This document shows, piece after piece, positions 1 to 7,973 of a DNA stretch of 22,098 nucleotides. The stretch comes from JAXDLW01 sp046262515 (GTDB lineage Bacteria; Chloroflexota; Dormibacteria; DASZGP01): contig JBHEMP010000012.1 of NCBI GenBank assembly GCA_046262515.1, positions 1 through 22,098 of the forward strand. The letters are read 5' to 3'. The position numbers and the translations under genes are program-made. Position 1 is the first letter of the stretch. Every line of letters begins with the position of its first letter. The notes beneath the pieces were generated by a model. The model worked only from the letters and a program-made list of their open reading frames with translations. It searched no databases and was not told the DNA's origin.

Positions 1-582
1 GACCTGGGCCCGCAGGTAGCGAATAGTCACCTCGGTGAGGGTTTCCATGAGCCGGTGCCAGCTCGTCGGGTCCCCGTACATCAGGCCTTTGCAGCGGCCG
101 AACTCCTTCGTCGGGCGACCCTCGATCATGTACGAGGCGACGGTGAAGGGCGCGCCGGCAAAGCCGATCAGCGCCGTCTTTCCTGACAGGTCGCGGGCCA
201 GCATGCGGATCGTCTCGAAAAGGTGTGGGGTGGCCTCCTCGGCATCGATGATCCGCAGCGCGGCCACGTCCGCGGCGGTCCGGACCGGGTTGTGGATGAT
301 GGGGCCGACTCCGGGGTCAATGGAGAAGTGGACACCCATCCCCTCCAGGGGCAGCATGATGTCGGCGTAGAGGACCGCCGCGTCCACGCCAAAGGTGTCC
401 ACCGGCATCCGTGTAACCCGGGCGCAGAGCTCCGGCGTGCGGGTGATGGTGAGGATGTCGTACGACTCCCGGAGATCTCGGTACTCCTGTAGGCAGCGAC
501 CCGCCTGGCGCATGAACCAGACCGGGGTGCGATCGACGGGCTCACTGCGACAGGCGGCCAGGAACCGTTCCTCGCCGGTCAC
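1..582 (-). CDS. hemE: Uroporphyrinogen decarboxylase HemE, N-terminal part (cut by window edge)
   Basis: HemE removes four carboxyl groups from uroporphyrinogen III to make coproporphyrinogen III in cytoplasmic heme synthesis. The 194 codons read from a GTG at 582 show the family signature WFMRQAGR near residues 22-29, the conserved aspartate in LYADIMLPLE (D74), and the FAGAPFTVASYMIEG segment after about residue 145. The family is about 340-350 residues, so a little over half is present and the C-terminus lies beyond position 1. The start is chosen because GTG overlaps the TGA of the upstream aminopeptidase by four bases (GTGA), which implies translational coupling. One small oddity is Cys in place of the usual Tyr after RQAGR. 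The identification is firm; the start is likely but not proven. Confidence 0.95.
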   Translation of the reverse strand, partial: MTGEERFLAACRSEPVDRTPVWFMRQAGRCLQEYRDLRESYDILTITRTPELCARVTRMPVDTFGVDAAVLYADIMLPLEGMGVHFSIDPGVGPIIHNPVRTAADVAALRIIDAEEATPHLFETIRMLARDLSGKTALIGFAGAPFTVASYMIEGRPTKEFGRCKGLMYGDPTSWHRLMETLTEVTIRYLRAQV

Positions 583-3035
583 TTCTTGCCCTTGCGCCGG
601 GGCGCGTCGAGGCGGTCAACCCGCTCACGCAGTTCACGGTTGGCGCGCCGGAGCTCTTCGACGTCATCACGCAGCGTCCCGGTCGACGCATCCGTGTCCG
701 CGGAGCGCTGGATGCTGTCGATGGCGACACGGCACGCGTACCGAACCGCCCCTTCGACCTCGCGGTCGATGGTGGCTTGGAGCGCCGGTATGGCCGCGGG
801 GTCACCAAGGTCCGCCAGCGCGCGCGTCGCGCCCCGACGCACGAAGTACAGCGGGTCGCGCAGGGCCTGCTCGGCGGCGTCTCGGACCACCTCCCGCGCC
901 TCCCGCCCGCTCGGCACCGCGAGGGAAGCGGCCGACACCAGCGCGGCCGCGCGAAGCCTCTGGTCGCGACCGGGACGCGCGCGCTCCAGGATGGCACCCA
1001 GCTGCGCCGGGTCACGAAGCTCTGCAAGTCCGCGGAGGGCGCCGGCGGCCACGCTCTCCCGATGCGATGGGCGGTCCGCCGCCTTGAGCAGGTCGGGCAG
1101 GGCCGTCGCGGCGCGCGCGTGTCCCAGGGCTGCTGCGGCAGCGGCGGCGGCGGAGTACGAGCGATCTTTTCGCAGCGTCCTGAGCAGCCCCGCCGTCGCG
1201 GCCTCGTCGCCGACAAAAGCACCGAGCCCGGCGGCGGCTGCCGCCCTGACGCGACCTTGCGGCTGCTCCAGGCCCGCCAGTAGCGCGTCGCGCGCGTCGG
1301 CTCCCTGGGCCACGCCAAGGGCCGTCGCCGCAGACGCCCGGACAAACCAGAACTCATCTTTCTGAAGCGCTTCGGTGAGGGCTTTGACCGCCGCCGGGCT
1401 GCCCCGGCGTCCCAGCTGCTTTGCGGCCTCGACCCGTCCGGTCACCTCGTCCTCGGCCAGCTGGGCGATGAGCAGGTCATCGTCACGCGGGAAGTCAAGC
1501 GTCTTGAGCAGGTGGTTGCCCTGGTCAAACCTCACCCACCGCGGGCGGCGAGGCAGTTTGAAGGTGAACGAATCGTGGGCCCCGCGCCGGCCGACCTCGA
1601 CCTCGTGCACGGCGACCTCCCCCTTGCCCAGGCCGAAGGCGAGGCGGACAGGGGCGCGGAAGACATGGGTTATGTCGTCCAGCTTCTGTGTCTGTCGCAC
1701 TCGCATGGACGCGACACGGTCGTCCTCGTTCCAGGAGTAGCGGACCTCGATCTCAGGGTGACCCCCGCCATATACCCATTGGTCAAAAAACCAGCCCAGC
1801 GCCCGACCGCTGGTGTCCTCCATGGCCCGGACCAGGTCCTCCGTCACGACCAACCCCTGACGATTGCGCCGGACGTATTCATGGACCCCGGCCGCGAAGG
1901 TGTCGTCGCCAAGCAGGTGACGCAGCATCCACAGCACCCATGAACCCTTCTCGTAGAGGTGGGTGTCAAAGAGCTCGGTCGCCTCGGTGTAGGTGCGGTT
2001 GACGATGGGGCGCCGATAGGTGCGGTCCTCCGCGAAGTAGCTGTCGGCGTGCTGGAGGTGGAGCCGTTGAGCCTCGTCCATGCCGTAGGCCCGTTCCGCG
2101 TAGTAGGGCCAGGCGTACGTCGCGAAGCCCTCGTTGAGCCAACCGTGGGCCCACTCCCGGCAGGTGAGCAGGTCGCCGAACCACTGGTGCGCGAGCTCGT
2201 GCGAAACCAGCCCGCCGCTGTCCTGGTCCGGCGCGGCTCGCTCGTCGGGGAGCAGGTCGTCGATGAAGGTGGTGGCAGAGGTGTTCTCCATGCCGCCCCA
2301 GGTGAAGTCCTGCACCACCACCGAGGCGTACTTCGTATACGGGTAGGGAGTCCCCGCCAGTTCACCTAGGACCCGCATCATCGCGGGGGTCTCGTCGAAG
2401 GCGCGGTGCCCATCCGCCATCCTGCCGGGCGGAACGTAGTAGTCCAGGGGCACACCGTCCGCCTCCTCGCCCCAGCGGTCGAACTTCCCCACCACCAGGC
2501 TGACCAGGTAGCTGACGTGGGGTACCTCCTGGGACCAGTGCCAGCGCTTCCAGCCGCCCGTCTCGATGACCCCCAGCAGGGTCCCGTTGCTGATGGTTTC
2601 GAACTCCGCGGGGGCCTCCACGATCACCTCGGTGGTCTGCTTCTGGTTGGGGAAATCGTGGTTGGGGAACCAGTAGCGGGCATATTCATCCTGGCCCTGG
2701 GACCATGCCTGCACCGGCCGGTCCGGGTACGCGGGGTCGGGCGCGGTGAAGTTGAGCCCGGTCCGGGGAGAGCCGTGGTACTGGATGCTGACCTCTACCT
2801 CGCGACCCACCGGTACCGGCGTTTTGAACTTGACCTCCAGCACCCCCTCACGGTGGTCGAACTCGAGCGCCTTGCCGTTGAGAGTCACCCGGTCGACGGT
2901 CAACTCGACCAGGTTCAGTGGGAGCCGCCGCAGCGGCCGTGCGATCGGGGTAAGGCTGTGCGTGGCGGTCCCTGCGAGCGTTCCCGCGTGAGGGTCCACG
3001 CGCAGCTCCAGCCGCGTGTGACGGATGTTCGCCAC
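579..3035 (-). CDS. M1 family zinc aminopeptidase with C-terminal HEAT-type repeats
   Basis: This gluzincin aminopeptidase would trim N-terminal residues from peptides; there is no signal peptide, so it is probably cytoplasmic. Numbered from the GTG at 3035, it has the substrate-binding motif GGMEN (247-251), the zinc motif HELAH (H279, E280, H283) and the third zinc ligand E302 in NEGFATY, exactly 18 residues after the motif. The likely catalytic tyrosine is Y361 in YEKG. After about residue 525 the protein becomes Ala/Leu-rich helical repeats of HEAT type, and the last 30 residues form a charged heptad-like helix ending in a Lys/Arg tail. The coordinates use the first ordinary start codon (818 residues), but the open frame continues upstream to 3143 with residues that resemble the conserved N-terminus of this family, so the true protein may have about 36 more residues. 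It overlaps hemE by four bases. Confidence 0.93.
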   Translation of the reverse strand: MANIRHTRLELRVDPHAGTLAGTATHSLTPIARPLRRLPLNLVELTVDRVTLNGKALEFDHREGVLEVKFKTPVPVGREVEVSIQYHGSPRTGLNFTAPDPAYPDRPVQAWSQGQDEYARYWFPNHDFPNQKQTTEVIVEAPAEFETISNGTLLGVIETGGWKRWHWSQEVPHVSYLVSLVVGKFDRWGEEADGVPLDYYVPPGRMADGHRAFDETPAMMRVLGELAGTPYPYTKYASVVVQDFTWGGMENTSATTFIDDLLPDERAAPDQDSGGLVSHELAHQWFGDLLTCREWAHGWLNEGFATYAWPYYAERAYGMDEAQRLHLQHADSYFAEDRTYRRPIVNRTYTEATELFDTHLYEKGSWVLWMLRHLLGDDTFAAGVHEYVRRNRQGLVVTEDLVRAMEDTSGRALGWFFDQWVYGGGHPEIEVRYSWNEDDRVASMRVRQTQKLDDITHVFRAPVRLAFGLGKGEVAVHEVEVGRRGAHDSFTFKLPRRPRWVRFDQGNHLLKTLDFPRDDDLLIAQLAEDEVTGRVEAAKQLGRRGSPAAVKALTEALQKDEFWFVRASAATALGVAQGADARDALLAGLEQPQGRVRAAAAAGLGAFVGDEAATAGLLRTLRKDRSYSAAAAAAAALGHARAATALPDLLKAADRPSHRESVAAGALRGLAELRDPAQLGAILERARPGRDQRLRAAALVSAASLAVPSGREAREVVRDAAEQALRDPLYFVRRGATRALADLGDPAAIPALQATIDREVEGAVRYACRVAIDSIQRSADTDASTGTLRDDVEELRRANRELRERVDRLDAPRRKGKK

Positions 3036-3139
3036 GCGGTCGGGCGGGTACCGGGGCTGCGTGCCGGCAAACCCGAAGGGGCGTCTGCCCGGCCCGGACG
3101 ACTCGCTGCCGCGACGCCCGCAGCAGGAGATCTCTGTGC

Positions 3140-3331
3140 TCAGTCCGCCCGCGGCCTCGCAAAGGAGGCGCCCACCATGGAGGCGCCCGCCAGGACGAAG
3201 GCCACTAAGGCGTATGGGGAGAGGGTGTCATGCGTGGGGAAGAACATGCCGAGCTGGAAGGCGACCCCCAGGACCACGAGCAGGGCGCCCACCATGACCA
3301 GGGAAATGAGGCCCATTGGGCTCCGCATCAC
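3140..3331 (-). CDS. Small two-helix membrane protein of unknown function
   Basis: I do not recognise this 63-residue protein. It has two hydrophobic segments, roughly residues 7-30 (GLISLVMVGALLVVLGVAF onward) and 40-58, joined by a short polar stretch (PTHDTLSP), and ends in a basic tail. It is probably a small inner-membrane protein. The GTG at 3331 overlaps the TGA of the cupredoxin lipoprotein by four bases, and an ATG follows as codon 2, so either could start it. Its own TGA overlaps a CTG that is in frame with the downstream aminopeptidase. The tight coupling on both sides is the main evidence that it is a real gene, and it suggests a role linked to the copper lipoprotein, which is inference. 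Confidence 0.7.
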   Translation of the reverse strand: MMRSPMGLISLVMVGALLVVLGVAFQLGMFFPTHDTLSPYALVAFVLAGASMVGASFARPRAD

Positions 3332-4140
3332 TGCACCACCACCGTGCCGACCATCTGCGGGTGGACCGCACAGTGGTACTTCACGGTGCCGGCCGTGGTG
3401 AATTTCTGGGAGAAGGTCCCTCCTTTCTGGAGGAGTCCTGAGTCAAACTTGCCGTCGTCCGACGTTACCGTGTGCGACGCGCTGTCGTCGACCCAGTTCC
3501 AGGTCACAGTGTCGCCCACCTTCACCGTCACCGGCTGCGGCTTGTAGGCCCCACCTGCCGATGCGTCCCCGATGACGTCGACCTTGGTACCGCCGCCGCC
3601 CGACCTGGCCGCCGAGGCGGTAGGAGCGGGTGCGGCGCTGGCGGTCGCGTCAGGGGCCTCCTGGGTGGCCGCGGTCTGGTCCGCGCCGACCGCGAAGTCC
3701 AGCTCGGCTATGGCTCCGTGGAACTTACCGCCCTGGTCGATGAAGGCCTGGTACGGGGTGTGGTCGCTGAATCCCAGGACCACGTAGAGGTGGTGCTTGC
3801 CGTCGGCCACGTCCGGGAGCACGAAGTTCGTCTTTGTTGTGTGGAAGATACCGGCGGTCCTGGGCACCACTTCCCCGGGGGCGGTTGGGGGCACGTCGAG
3901 GAAGAGGTGGAAGTGACCCTCGCCGTACACGTGCTTGTTCTCGGCACTGGCCGCATCGACGGGTTTGAAGTTGCTGGCGCTGATCTTGATGGGCACATCG
4001 TGGCCGGTTATCGTGCCCTGGGCCAGGCTGACCGTGGGGTCCGCCTTGAAGGGGCGGATATCGGTCACCGGGAGTGCGGACTCTGTGGAACAACCAGCTA
4101 CGAAGAGAGCCAGCGCTCCCAGCATCAGAACCCTGCGCAA
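3328..4140 (-). CDS. Lipoprotein with DUF4399-like domain and type 1 copper (cupredoxin) domain
   Basis: This 270-residue exported lipoprotein begins with a short signal peptide and the lipobox VAGC (Cys16). The first domain (about 25-150) carries a His-rich GEGHFHLFLDVP segment and a second His-rich KHHLYVV segment, as in DUF4399-type proteins. An Ala/Thr/Pro-rich linker follows (about 155-185). The C-terminal 85 residues are a plastocyanin-like cupredoxin with all four type 1 copper ligands visible: His in ASHTV, then Cys, His and Met in CAVHPQM. It should be an electron carrier or copper holder on the outer face of the membrane. The start is a TTG with a strong AGGAGGT site six bases upstream, and a TACAAT box lies further upstream. 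It heads the operon that ends with hemE. The partner is unknown. Confidence 0.88.
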   Translation of the reverse strand: MRRVLMLGALALFVAGCSTESALPVTDIRPFKADPTVSLAQGTITGHDVPIKISASNFKPVDAASAENKHVYGEGHFHLFLDVPPTAPGEVVPRTAGIFHTTKTNFVLPDVADGKHHLYVVLGFSDHTPYQAFIDQGGKFHGAIAELDFAVGADQTAATQEAPDATASAAPAPTASAARSGGGGTKVDVIGDASAGGAYKPQPVTVKVGDTVTWNWVDDSASHTVTSDDGKFDSGLLQKGGTFSQKFTTAGTVKYHCAVHPQMVGTVVVQ

Positions 4141-4146
4141 ACTCGA

Positions 4147-4153
4147 ACCTCCT
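4147..4153 (-). promoter_or_regulatory. Ribosome binding site that decides a TTG start
   Basis: The minus strand reads AGGAGGT here, six bases before a TTG at 4140. This is the strongest Shine-Dalgarno match I found in the window, and it fixes the TTG as the start of the cupredoxin lipoprotein. It also places the signal peptide and lipobox at the usual distance from the N-terminus. Confidence 0.8.
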
Positions 4154-4175
4154 GAACCCGGCGGCGACCGCCAAG

Positions 4176-4181
4176 ATTGTA
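4176..4181 (-). promoter_or_regulatory. Probable -10 box (TACAAT) for the cupredoxin-aminopeptidase-hemE operon
   Basis: The minus strand reads TACAAT, one mismatch from the sigma-70 -10 consensus, in otherwise G+C-rich DNA. It would start transcription near 4169, giving a leader of about 28 bases that contains the AGGAGGT site. I see no good -35 box at 17 bases. A 9-base direct repeat (GCGACCGCC on the plus strand) lies at 4164-4172 and 4194-4202, on either side of the box. It could be an operator or chance in G+C-rich DNA. Confidence 0.5.
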
Positions 4182-4230
4182 TCGACCCGCCCAGCGACCG
4201 CCTCGCGGGCTCACCCAGGGGGGAACGCGG

Positions 4231-5412
4231 TCAGTTGAGACGCTCCACGACCATGGCGATACCCTGACCGCCACCGATACACAGCGCGGCCACGCCCACC
4301 TGCTTGTCGAGGTCCTCGAGGGCGTGGACCAGGGTGGTCAGGATGCGCGCGCCGCTGGCGCCGATGGGGTGCCCCAGCGCGATCGCCCCGCCGCGCACGT
4401 TGATCTTGTCCTCGGGCACCGCGAGATCGCGGGCCACGGCGACCGACTGGGCCGCGAAGGCCTCGTTGAGCTCGAAGAGGTCGACGTCGGATATCGACAT
4501 CCCCGCCTTCTTCAGGGCAGCCCGGGTCGCCGGGGCGGGTCCAATCCCCATGATCCGTGGCGCCACACCCACCGAGGCATAGGCACGGATCCTGGCGACA
4601 GGCTTCCAGCCCTCGGCAGCCGCCCGTGCGGCGCTGGCCACGACGACGGCGGCGGCGCCGTCATTGATCCCGGAGGCATTGCCCGCCGTGACGCCGCCCG
4701 CCTTGTCAAAGGCGGGCTTGAGGGAAGCGAGCTTCTCGAAGTCGGTGCCGGGACGCGGGTGTTCGTCGGTGTCCACCACCGTGTCGCCCTTGCGTCCGTG
4801 GACGGTGATCGGAGTGATCTCGCGCCGGAACGCGCCCGCCGCGATGGCCGCGCCCGCCAGGCGCTGTGACCGCGCCGCGAACTCGTCCTGGTCCTGCCGG
4901 GAGACCTCGAACTCGGTCGCGACGTTCTCCGCGGTGATACCCATGTGGCACTTGTCGAAGGCGTCCCAGAGGCCGTCCAGGATCATCTCGTCCACCAGTT
5001 CGGCATTACCCATGCGGTACCCGGTGCGCGCCTTCTGGAGGAGGTACGGTGCCCGGCTCATGTTCTCCATGCCGCCGGCGACCAGGACCTGGGCATCCCC
5101 GGCGCGGATCGCCTGCGCGGCGAGCGCGACGGTCTTCAGCCCGGAGCCGCAGACCTTGTTGATCGTGGTTGCCGGGACGGAATCGGGGATCCCGGCGAAT
5201 ATGGATGCCTGGCGGGCCGGGTTCTGCCCCAGCCCGGCGCTGAGAACGTTGCCGAGAATAACCTCGTCAAGCTTGTCGGGCGCGACCCCGGCGCGAACCA
5301 GGGCCTCGGCGACCGCCTGCCGGCCAAGCTCGACCGCCGGGACGTCGGTAAAGGCGCCGTTGAATGTGCCGACGGCAGTACGCACCGCGCTGAGGATGAC
5401 CGCTTCTTCCAA
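4231..5412 (-). CDS. Thiolase (acetyl-CoA acetyltransferase type)
   Basis: This 393-residue enzyme catalyses reversible thiolytic cleavage or condensation of acyl-CoA (acetoacetyl-CoA to and from two acetyl-CoA, or 3-ketoacyl-CoA in beta-oxidation). Both active-site cysteines and the catalytic histidine are present: C88 in NKVCGSGLKT, H348 in GHPIGASGARIL, and C378 in CIGGGQG. The length is normal. The start is a TTG at 5412 with GGGAG seven bases upstream. It is divergent from an acyl-CoA-dehydrogenase-fold gene 73 bases away, which suggests shared control of acyl-CoA metabolism. Sequence alone does not separate a biosynthetic (PhaA/AtoB-like) from a degradative (FadA-like) role, though the motifs look closest to the acetyl-CoA acetyltransferase group. 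Confidence 0.95.
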   Translation of the reverse strand: MEEAVILSAVRTAVGTFNGAFTDVPAVELGRQAVAEALVRAGVAPDKLDEVILGNVLSAGLGQNPARQASIFAGIPDSVPATTINKVCGSGLKTVALAAQAIRAGDAQVLVAGGMENMSRAPYLLQKARTGYRMGNAELVDEMILDGLWDAFDKCHMGITAENVATEFEVSRQDQDEFAARSQRLAGAAIAAGAFRREITPITVHGRKGDTVVDTDEHPRPGTDFEKLASLKPAFDKAGGVTAGNASGINDGAAAVVVASAARAAAEGWKPVARIRAYASVGVAPRIMGIGPAPATRAALKKAGMSISDVDLFELNEAFAAQSVAVARDLAVPEDKINVRGGAIALGHPIGASGARILTTLVHALEDLDKQVGVAALCIGGGQGIAMVVERLN

Positions 5413-5419
5413 CTCGAAT

Positions 5420-5424
5420 CTCCC
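5420..5424 (-). promoter_or_regulatory. Ribosome binding site deciding the TTG start of the thiolase
   Basis: The minus strand reads AAAAGGGAG, ending seven bases before a TTG codon at 5412. No ATG or GTG gives the expected thiolase N-terminus (EEAVILSAVRT), so this site supports TTG as the start. Confidence 0.65.
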
Positions 5425-5485
5425 TTTTCGTGTGGCTGTTCCGTAAGAACGCGCCGCGGGTCGAGTTTAGTTCCGCCGGGGATCA

Positions 5486-6670
5486 GTGGTTCACCAGGCC
5501 AGCCAGCGCGGCCACCTGGGTCCGTATCTTCATAAGGTGCGACCTCGCTTCGATCATCTCGCCCGGGAGGCCGCGGCGGTCTTCCGGCCCAGCGACACCG
5601 GCGGCGAGACCATCCAGGCGAATCTCTTGGAAGCCCGGCGCCTGGGCCTGCCAGGGCTCACCGTCCCCGCTGAGCACGGCGGGATGGGCGCCAACCTCCT
5701 CGATTTCGCCGCTTACCAGCTACTCCTCGGGGCTTCGGACGGTGCGACGGCGCTGGTCCTGGCGATGCACCACATGCTCCTGGGCGGCGAGGCTGAGGGG
5801 TCGGGCTGGCCCGCGGAGCCCTGGCGAGAGCTCTGCGACGGCGCGGTTCGGGACGGCGCGTTGGTGAACTCCGCGGCCACCGAGCCGGGCGCGGGCACCC
5901 CCTCCGCCGGCGGTTTGCCGGCCACCCGTGCCCGCCCCGACGAGGCCCCCGTAAGCGCGGGCGGATGGCGCATATCCGGCCGCAAGGCATACACCACGGG
6001 CGCGCCCTACCTTGGCTTCATCCGCGTCAGCGCGCGCGTCGACCCCGTGGGACAGGAGCCTCACAGCGCGCGTTTCCTGGTCCGGATGCCCTCGCCGGGG
6101 GTCTCCATAAAGGATGCCTGGCGTCCCGCGGCGCTGGCAGCCGCGGCCAACGACGATGTCGAGTTCAGCGAGACCCCGGCGACATGGCTGTACCGCGAGG
6201 GCGAGCGGGGATGTGAGGGAACGGTGTGGTTCCAGGTCGCCATCGCCTCGACCTACCTGGGTATTGGGTTCGCTGCCCACGACGCGGCGGTTGACTTCAC
6301 CCGCGAGCGAGTCACCGCTGCCGGGCGCGTGTCAGACCGCGAGTCCGTGCGGCTGCGCCTGGGCCGCTCCCGGGCCGGCCTGGAGGTGGCCCGGCGAAAC
6401 CTCCTGGCCACCTGCCAGGAGTGGGTGGACGGCGCTGGCTCCCCGCGCGAGGCGCTCCTACCGGACTTCGGCCTGGCCAAGTCCACCGCCGTTACGGCCG
6501 CCGCCGCCGCCGCCGAGGAGGCGGTCCGCCTGGCGGGCGCGGGTGGTTTTGGAGCTGAATCGCCCTTCGCGCGCTATCTCCTTGAGACGAGAGCCGGCTT
6601 GAACCACCCCCCGATCGAGGACGTGGCCCTTATTCGCCTTGCCGAGCGGGACCTCCTGGACGGATCCTGA
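5486..6670 (+). CDS. Acyl-CoA dehydrogenase-fold flavoprotein without the usual catalytic glutamate
   Basis: This 394-residue protein has the acyl-CoA dehydrogenase layout: an N-terminal helical domain (about 1-125), a middle beta domain with NSAATEPGAGTPS (flavin-contact region) and WRISGRKAYTTGA, and a C-terminal four-helix domain with an Ala-rich helix and GAGGFGAESPFARYLLE. In ordinary dehydrogenases a YEG-type segment with the base glutamate follows; here the corresponding place reads NHPPIED (373-379). I also see no glutamate at the alternative position used by isovaleryl-CoA dehydrogenase. It may therefore be a flavin monooxygenase-like or other divergent member. The GTG start at 5486 follows GGGG by four bases; a second GTG at 5537 is possible. 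It is divergent from the thiolase. Confidence 0.85.
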   Translation: MVHQASQRGHLGPYLHKVRPRFDHLAREAAAVFRPSDTGGETIQANLLEARRLGLPGLTVPAEHGGMGANLLDFAAYQLLLGASDGATALVLAMHHMLLGGEAEGSGWPAEPWRELCDGAVRDGALVNSAATEPGAGTPSAGGLPATRARPDEAPVSAGGWRISGRKAYTTGAPYLGFIRVSARVDPVGQEPHSARFLVRMPSPGVSIKDAWRPAALAAAANDDVEFSETPATWLYREGERGCEGTVWFQVAIASTYLGIGFAAHDAAVDFTRERVTAAGRVSDRESVRLRLGRSRAGLEVARRNLLATCQEWVDGAGSPREALLPDFGLAKSTAVTAAAAAAEEAVRLAGAGGFGAESPFARYLLETRAGLNHPPIEDVALIRLAERDLLDGS

Positions 6671-6673
6671 CGG

Positions 6674-6695
6674 CCCGGGGGCACGTCTCCCCGGG
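6674..6695. terminator. Candidate bidirectional terminator hairpin between convergent genes
   Basis: CCCGGGG at 6674-6680 pairs perfectly with CCCCGGG at 6689-6695 around an 8-base loop. It sits in the 62-base gap between the convergent acyl-CoA dehydrogenase-fold gene and the FAD oxidoreductase gene, where a shared terminator is expected. There is no T-run on either side, so intrinsic termination is uncertain. Confidence 0.4.
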
Positions 6696-6732
6696 GTTCA
6701 GCGGCGCCGCCCCGGGTGGTGTCGCGGGTCGG

Positions 6733-7959
6733 CTACAGGAGGTTGGCGGGGTCGAGGAGAGCTTCGCGCTTGTCGGCGGGCACCTCGACGCCCTGCACCA
6801 TCATCTCGATCAGCTTCTTGCGTCCCTTGGGGGTGCCGATCAGCACGGCGCCCGCGATACGCCCGCGGTAGAAGAAGAGGGCTCGGTACATCCGCGCCGA
6901 CATGTCGAGCCGGCGAACCGCCTCGAGGTCTGAGACGTTCTCCGGCGTGATGCCCATTACAGCAAGGTTGGACTTGAACATCGACGTCGTGTAGGTGGGA
7001 ACCTCGCGGTACTGCACGCGCCGTCCCAGCATGTTCCAGGCCGCGGTCTTCCCGTGTTCCTCGGCATTGTCCCAGGTGCCCATCTGGTTCAGTTGGCCGT
7101 CCAGCATGAGGTCCTTGAAGCGCGCGATGTCACCGGCCGCGAAGACCCCCTTGACGCTGCTCTCGAGGTATTCGTCGACCACGACGCCCCGGTCGAAAGC
7201 AATCCCCGTGCCGTCGAACCACTCGTGGTACATGACCAGTCCGAGCCCGTAGCCAAGCATGTCGCAGTTGACCTCGCGGCCCGTGCTGGTGGTGACCTTC
7301 ATCCGTCCGTCAACCTTTCCGACGCGGCTGATCTCCTCGTTGTAGACCGTCTCCACGCCCGCTTCCCGGGCTAGGAAATCGACCAGCTGGCCGCCCTCTT
7401 CGTCCAGGACCCGGCGCAGGAAGTACGGTCCGCGCTGGATCCACGTGGTCTCCAGGTTGCGGTGACGGAACCCCTCGGCGAGCTCATAGGCAATGAAGCT
7501 GCCGCCGACCACGACCGCCGCCCGGGAGTCGTTCGACTTCTGGATCAGGGTCTCGGTGTCGTCCAGGGTCTGGAAGCCATAGGTCATGTCGCGAACGTCC
7601 TCGGCGCCGGGGGCAGGGTACGCCGCGGGCCGTCCGCCGCTGCAGATCAGGAGGGCGTCATAGGGAAGGTCGCTGCCGTCGTCGAAGTGCACGGACCTGC
7701 CAGCGGTGTCGAGCGCGGTGGCGTAGCGCTCCAGGTGCAGCTTGATGCCCTTCTCCGCGTGCTCCTCTACGGTGCGGAGGATGACACGGTCACGGGGGAT
7801 GCCGCCCTTGAGGTAGCGCGGCAGCGAAACCCGGTTATAGAGCGGATAGGGTTCGAGGCCCACAAGCGTCACGTCCGCCTCCGGCGCCTCCGTCCGCAGG
7901 GTCTCGGCGGCGGTGGTCCCGGCGATGCCGTTACCGATGATCACGAAGCGCTGGGCCAT
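6733..7959 (-). CDS. FAD-dependent oxidoreductase (NirB / rubredoxin reductase type)
   Basis: This 408-residue pyridine-nucleotide-disulfide-type oxidoreductase has the FAD-binding GNGIAG (9-14), the second Rossmann motif for NAD(P)H as GGSFIAYE (152-159) and the FAD-contact motif FAAGD (273-277). The EPYPLYNRVSLPRYL segment is typical of the reductase half of nitrite reductases and of rubredoxin reductases. No [2Fe-2S] (Bfd), siroheme or Rieske domain is attached, so it should pass electrons from NAD(P)H to a separate partner that I cannot name. The start is taken as ATG 7959 because the FAD motif then sits at the normal distance. The open frame extends further upstream but would run through the promoter region and into the divergent regulator. 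A TAGACT box eight bases before the ATG suggests a leaderless mRNA. Confidence 0.9.
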   Translation of the reverse strand: MAQRFVIIGNGIAGTTAAETLRTEAPEADVTLVGLEPYPLYNRVSLPRYLKGGIPRDRVILRTVEEHAEKGIKLHLERYATALDTAGRSVHFDDGSDLPYDALLICSGGRPAAYPAPGAEDVRDMTYGFQTLDDTETLIQKSNDSRAAVVVGGSFIAYELAEGFRHRNLETTWIQRGPYFLRRVLDEEGGQLVDFLAREAGVETVYNEEISRVGKVDGRMKVTTSTGREVNCDMLGYGLGLVMYHEWFDGTGIAFDRGVVVDEYLESSVKGVFAAGDIARFKDLMLDGQLNQMGTWDNAEEHGKTAAWNMLGRRVQYREVPTYTTSMFKSNLAVMGITPENVSDLEAVRRLDMSARMYRALFFYRGRIAGAVLIGTPKGRKKLIEMMVQGVEVPADKREALLDPANLL

Positions 7960-7967
7960 GAGCGGGA

Positions 7968-7973
7968 AGTCTA
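7968..7973 (-). promoter_or_regulatory. TAnnnT -10 box placed for a leaderless transcript (FAD oxidoreductase)
   Basis: The minus strand reads TAGACT, followed by eight bases and then the ATG at 7959. There is no Shine-Dalgarno sequence in between. This spacing puts transcription start at or next to the A of ATG, the arrangement of leaderless genes in Actinomycetota and related groups. No clear -35 box is visible. Confidence 0.5.

Noticed and set aside
395..1365. Long plus-strand open frames opposite the aminopeptidase and hemE
   Set aside because: They are Arg/Ser/Ala-rich shadows produced by high-GC codon use in the real minus-strand genes and show no family motif.
4164..4202. Direct repeat GCGACCGCC on both sides of the TACAAT box as an operator pair
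   Set aside because: A nine-base G+C-rich word can recur by chance in this composition; noted only in the promoter entry.
5438..5450. GTTC-CGTAA-GAAC inverted repeat between thiolase and the divergent gene as a regulator operator
   Set aside because: The arms are only four bases long and no regulator gene is adjacent; too weak to call.
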